A stretch of 6,694 nucleotides of DNA from the NCBI GenBank assembly GCA_013214885.1, contig JABSRS010000195.1, forward strand, positions 1-6,694, given 5' to 3'. Made by a program: the position numbers and the translations under genes. Shown here piece by piece: positions 5,841 through 6,694 of this stretch (its first letter is position 1; each line of letters begins with the position of its first letter). The DNA comes from Gammaproteobacteria bacterium. GTDB lineage: Bacteria > Pseudomonadota > Gammaproteobacteria > Enterobacterales > Psychrobiaceae. Below the pieces are notes generated by a model. The model was not told the DNA's origin. It saw only the letters and a list, made by a program, of their open reading frames with translations, and did no database searches.

Positions 5841-6694
5841 ATGAAATTTGATTATAAATTACTTGAAGCGTTAAGCGCTGTTTTGGAGCAACAAAGCTTT
5901 GAACAAGCTGCGGCCAAGCTTTTTATTACGCAATCTGCGGTGTCACAAAGAATTAAATTACTCGAAGAAAGTATCGGTCAGCCAGTGATTGTGCGCAGTC
6001 AGCCGATTAGAGTCACCAGCGCGGGGGAGAAACTATTAAGTCACTATAAAATGGTCCGTCAGCTTGAAAATGCTTTGGTGCCAGACCTATTGCCAGACGC
6101 GCCAACCAAACCCGTAAAAATTGCCTTAGCGGTTAATGCCGACAGCATCGCTACTTGGTTTCTCGATGCCATTGCGCCAATTTTGAAACATAACTTGGTG
6201 GAATTGGACTTGATTGTAAGAAATGAGGCCAAGACCGTTGAAAAACTGCGTTCAGGAGAGGCGGTCGGGGCGGTGACTAGCCAGAAGAAGCCATTGCCTG
6301 GCTACCAATCCTTTGAACTGGGGGCAATGGAATTTATCCTAGTGGCATCGCCCGATTTTAAACAACGTTACTTTAGCGACGGGTTAACCAAGCAAGCCCT
6401 CAGATATGCCCCTGGGATAAGTTACGATCCCAATGATGACATGCACGTAAGATTCATTTTTAAGCATTTTAAGATTGAGTCACGCGATTACTATTGTCAC
6501 AGTGTTGGTTCATCACAAGCCTTTGTCGATTTGGCCAAAAAAGGCATAGCGTATTGTTTAATCCCCAGACTGCAAATTAAAGATGAATTGGCCAGTGGCG
6601 AGTTAATTAACCTCTGTCCAGACAAAACATCGATTGAGAAACTCTACTGGCATAGTTGGGTGTTGGTGCGTGGTATCAACAAAAAACTTTCGCA
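5841..6694 (+). CDS. argP: LysR-type regulator ArgP (3' end cut by window)
   Basis: The frame is open from ATG 5841 to the last base: 284 complete codons, against about 297 residues in E. coli ArgP, so only a short C-terminal tail is missing. The winged helix-turn-helix spans about residues 5-62, with the recognition part around FEQAAAKLFITQSAVSQRIK (20-39). The effector domain starts near IALAVNADSIATWFL (94-108), a block specific to ArgP/LysG, and includes NDDMH (198-202), the FVDLAKKGIAYCLIPRLQI stretch and DELASGELINL, then LYWHSW. ArgP binds arginine or lysine and controls argO and other genes; with arginine it activates argO, while lysine blocks productive initiation in E. coli. AGAGGA at 5828-5833 is 7 nt before the start. 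It is transcribed divergently from its presumed target argO. Confidence 0.93.
   Translation, partial: MKFDYKLLEALSAVLEQQSFEQAAAKLFITQSAVSQRIKLLEESIGQPVIVRSQPIRVTSAGEKLLSHYKMVRQLENALVPDLLPDAPTKPVKIALAVNADSIATWFLDAIAPILKHNLVELDLIVRNEAKTVEKLRSGEAVGAVTSQKKPLPGYQSFELGAMEFILVASPDFKQRYFSDGLTKQALRYAPGISYDPNDDMHVRFIFKHFKIESRDYYCHSVGSSQAFVDLAKKGIAYCLIPRLQIKDELASGELINLCPDKTSIEKLYWHSWVLVRGINKKLS

Overview
The window looks like chromosomal DNA of a marine-type gammaproteobacterium, probably of the order Alteromonadales (Shewanella/Colwellia/Thalassotalea-like). This rests on the moderately AT-rich composition, a ybiT gene very close in sequence to the enterobacterial one, a classical argO/argP divergent pair, and an intergenic structured repeat. 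The genus cannot be fixed from the sequence alone.

Layout. Positions 1-430 (+) hold the 3' part of an RluA-family pseudouridine synthase cut by the window edge. After a 194-nt AT-rich gap comes a tight four-gene + strand operon (625-3071): a DUF2282 small exported Cys-containing peptide (bufA type), a DUF692/MNIO enzyme (bufB), a DUF2063 partner protein (bufC) and a DoxX-family membrane protein. This is a bufferin-type RiPP operon. By analogy with characterised systems, the MNIO enzyme with its partner modifies cysteines of the precursor in the cytoplasm, the product is exported by Sec, and it binds copper. Genes are separated by 3 nt or overlap by 8 and 20 nt, so they are almost certainly cotranscribed and translationally coupled.

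Positions 3072-3347 contain no gene. They hold a small hairpin, a 152-bp element bounded by 17-bp imperfect inverted repeats with two internal 7-bp hairpins, and a perfect-palindrome bidirectional terminator shared by the buf operon and the convergent ybiT gene. Positions 3348-4940 (-) encode the ABC-F ATPase YbiT, starting at TTG. Its 158-nt upstream region carries two overlapping inverted repeats that share one arm, so they could form mutually exclusive hairpins. Positions 5099-5728 (-) encode the arginine exporter ArgO. A 112-nt divergent region with a 19-bp AT palindrome separates it from argP (5841 to window end, +), the LysR-type regulator expected to control argO; argP lacks only its last few residues.

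The most noteworthy content is the bufferin operon, followed by the structured repeat after it and the overlapping inverted repeats ahead of ybiT. No transcription factor or ECF sigma gene lies next to the buf operon, so its control cannot be read from this window.
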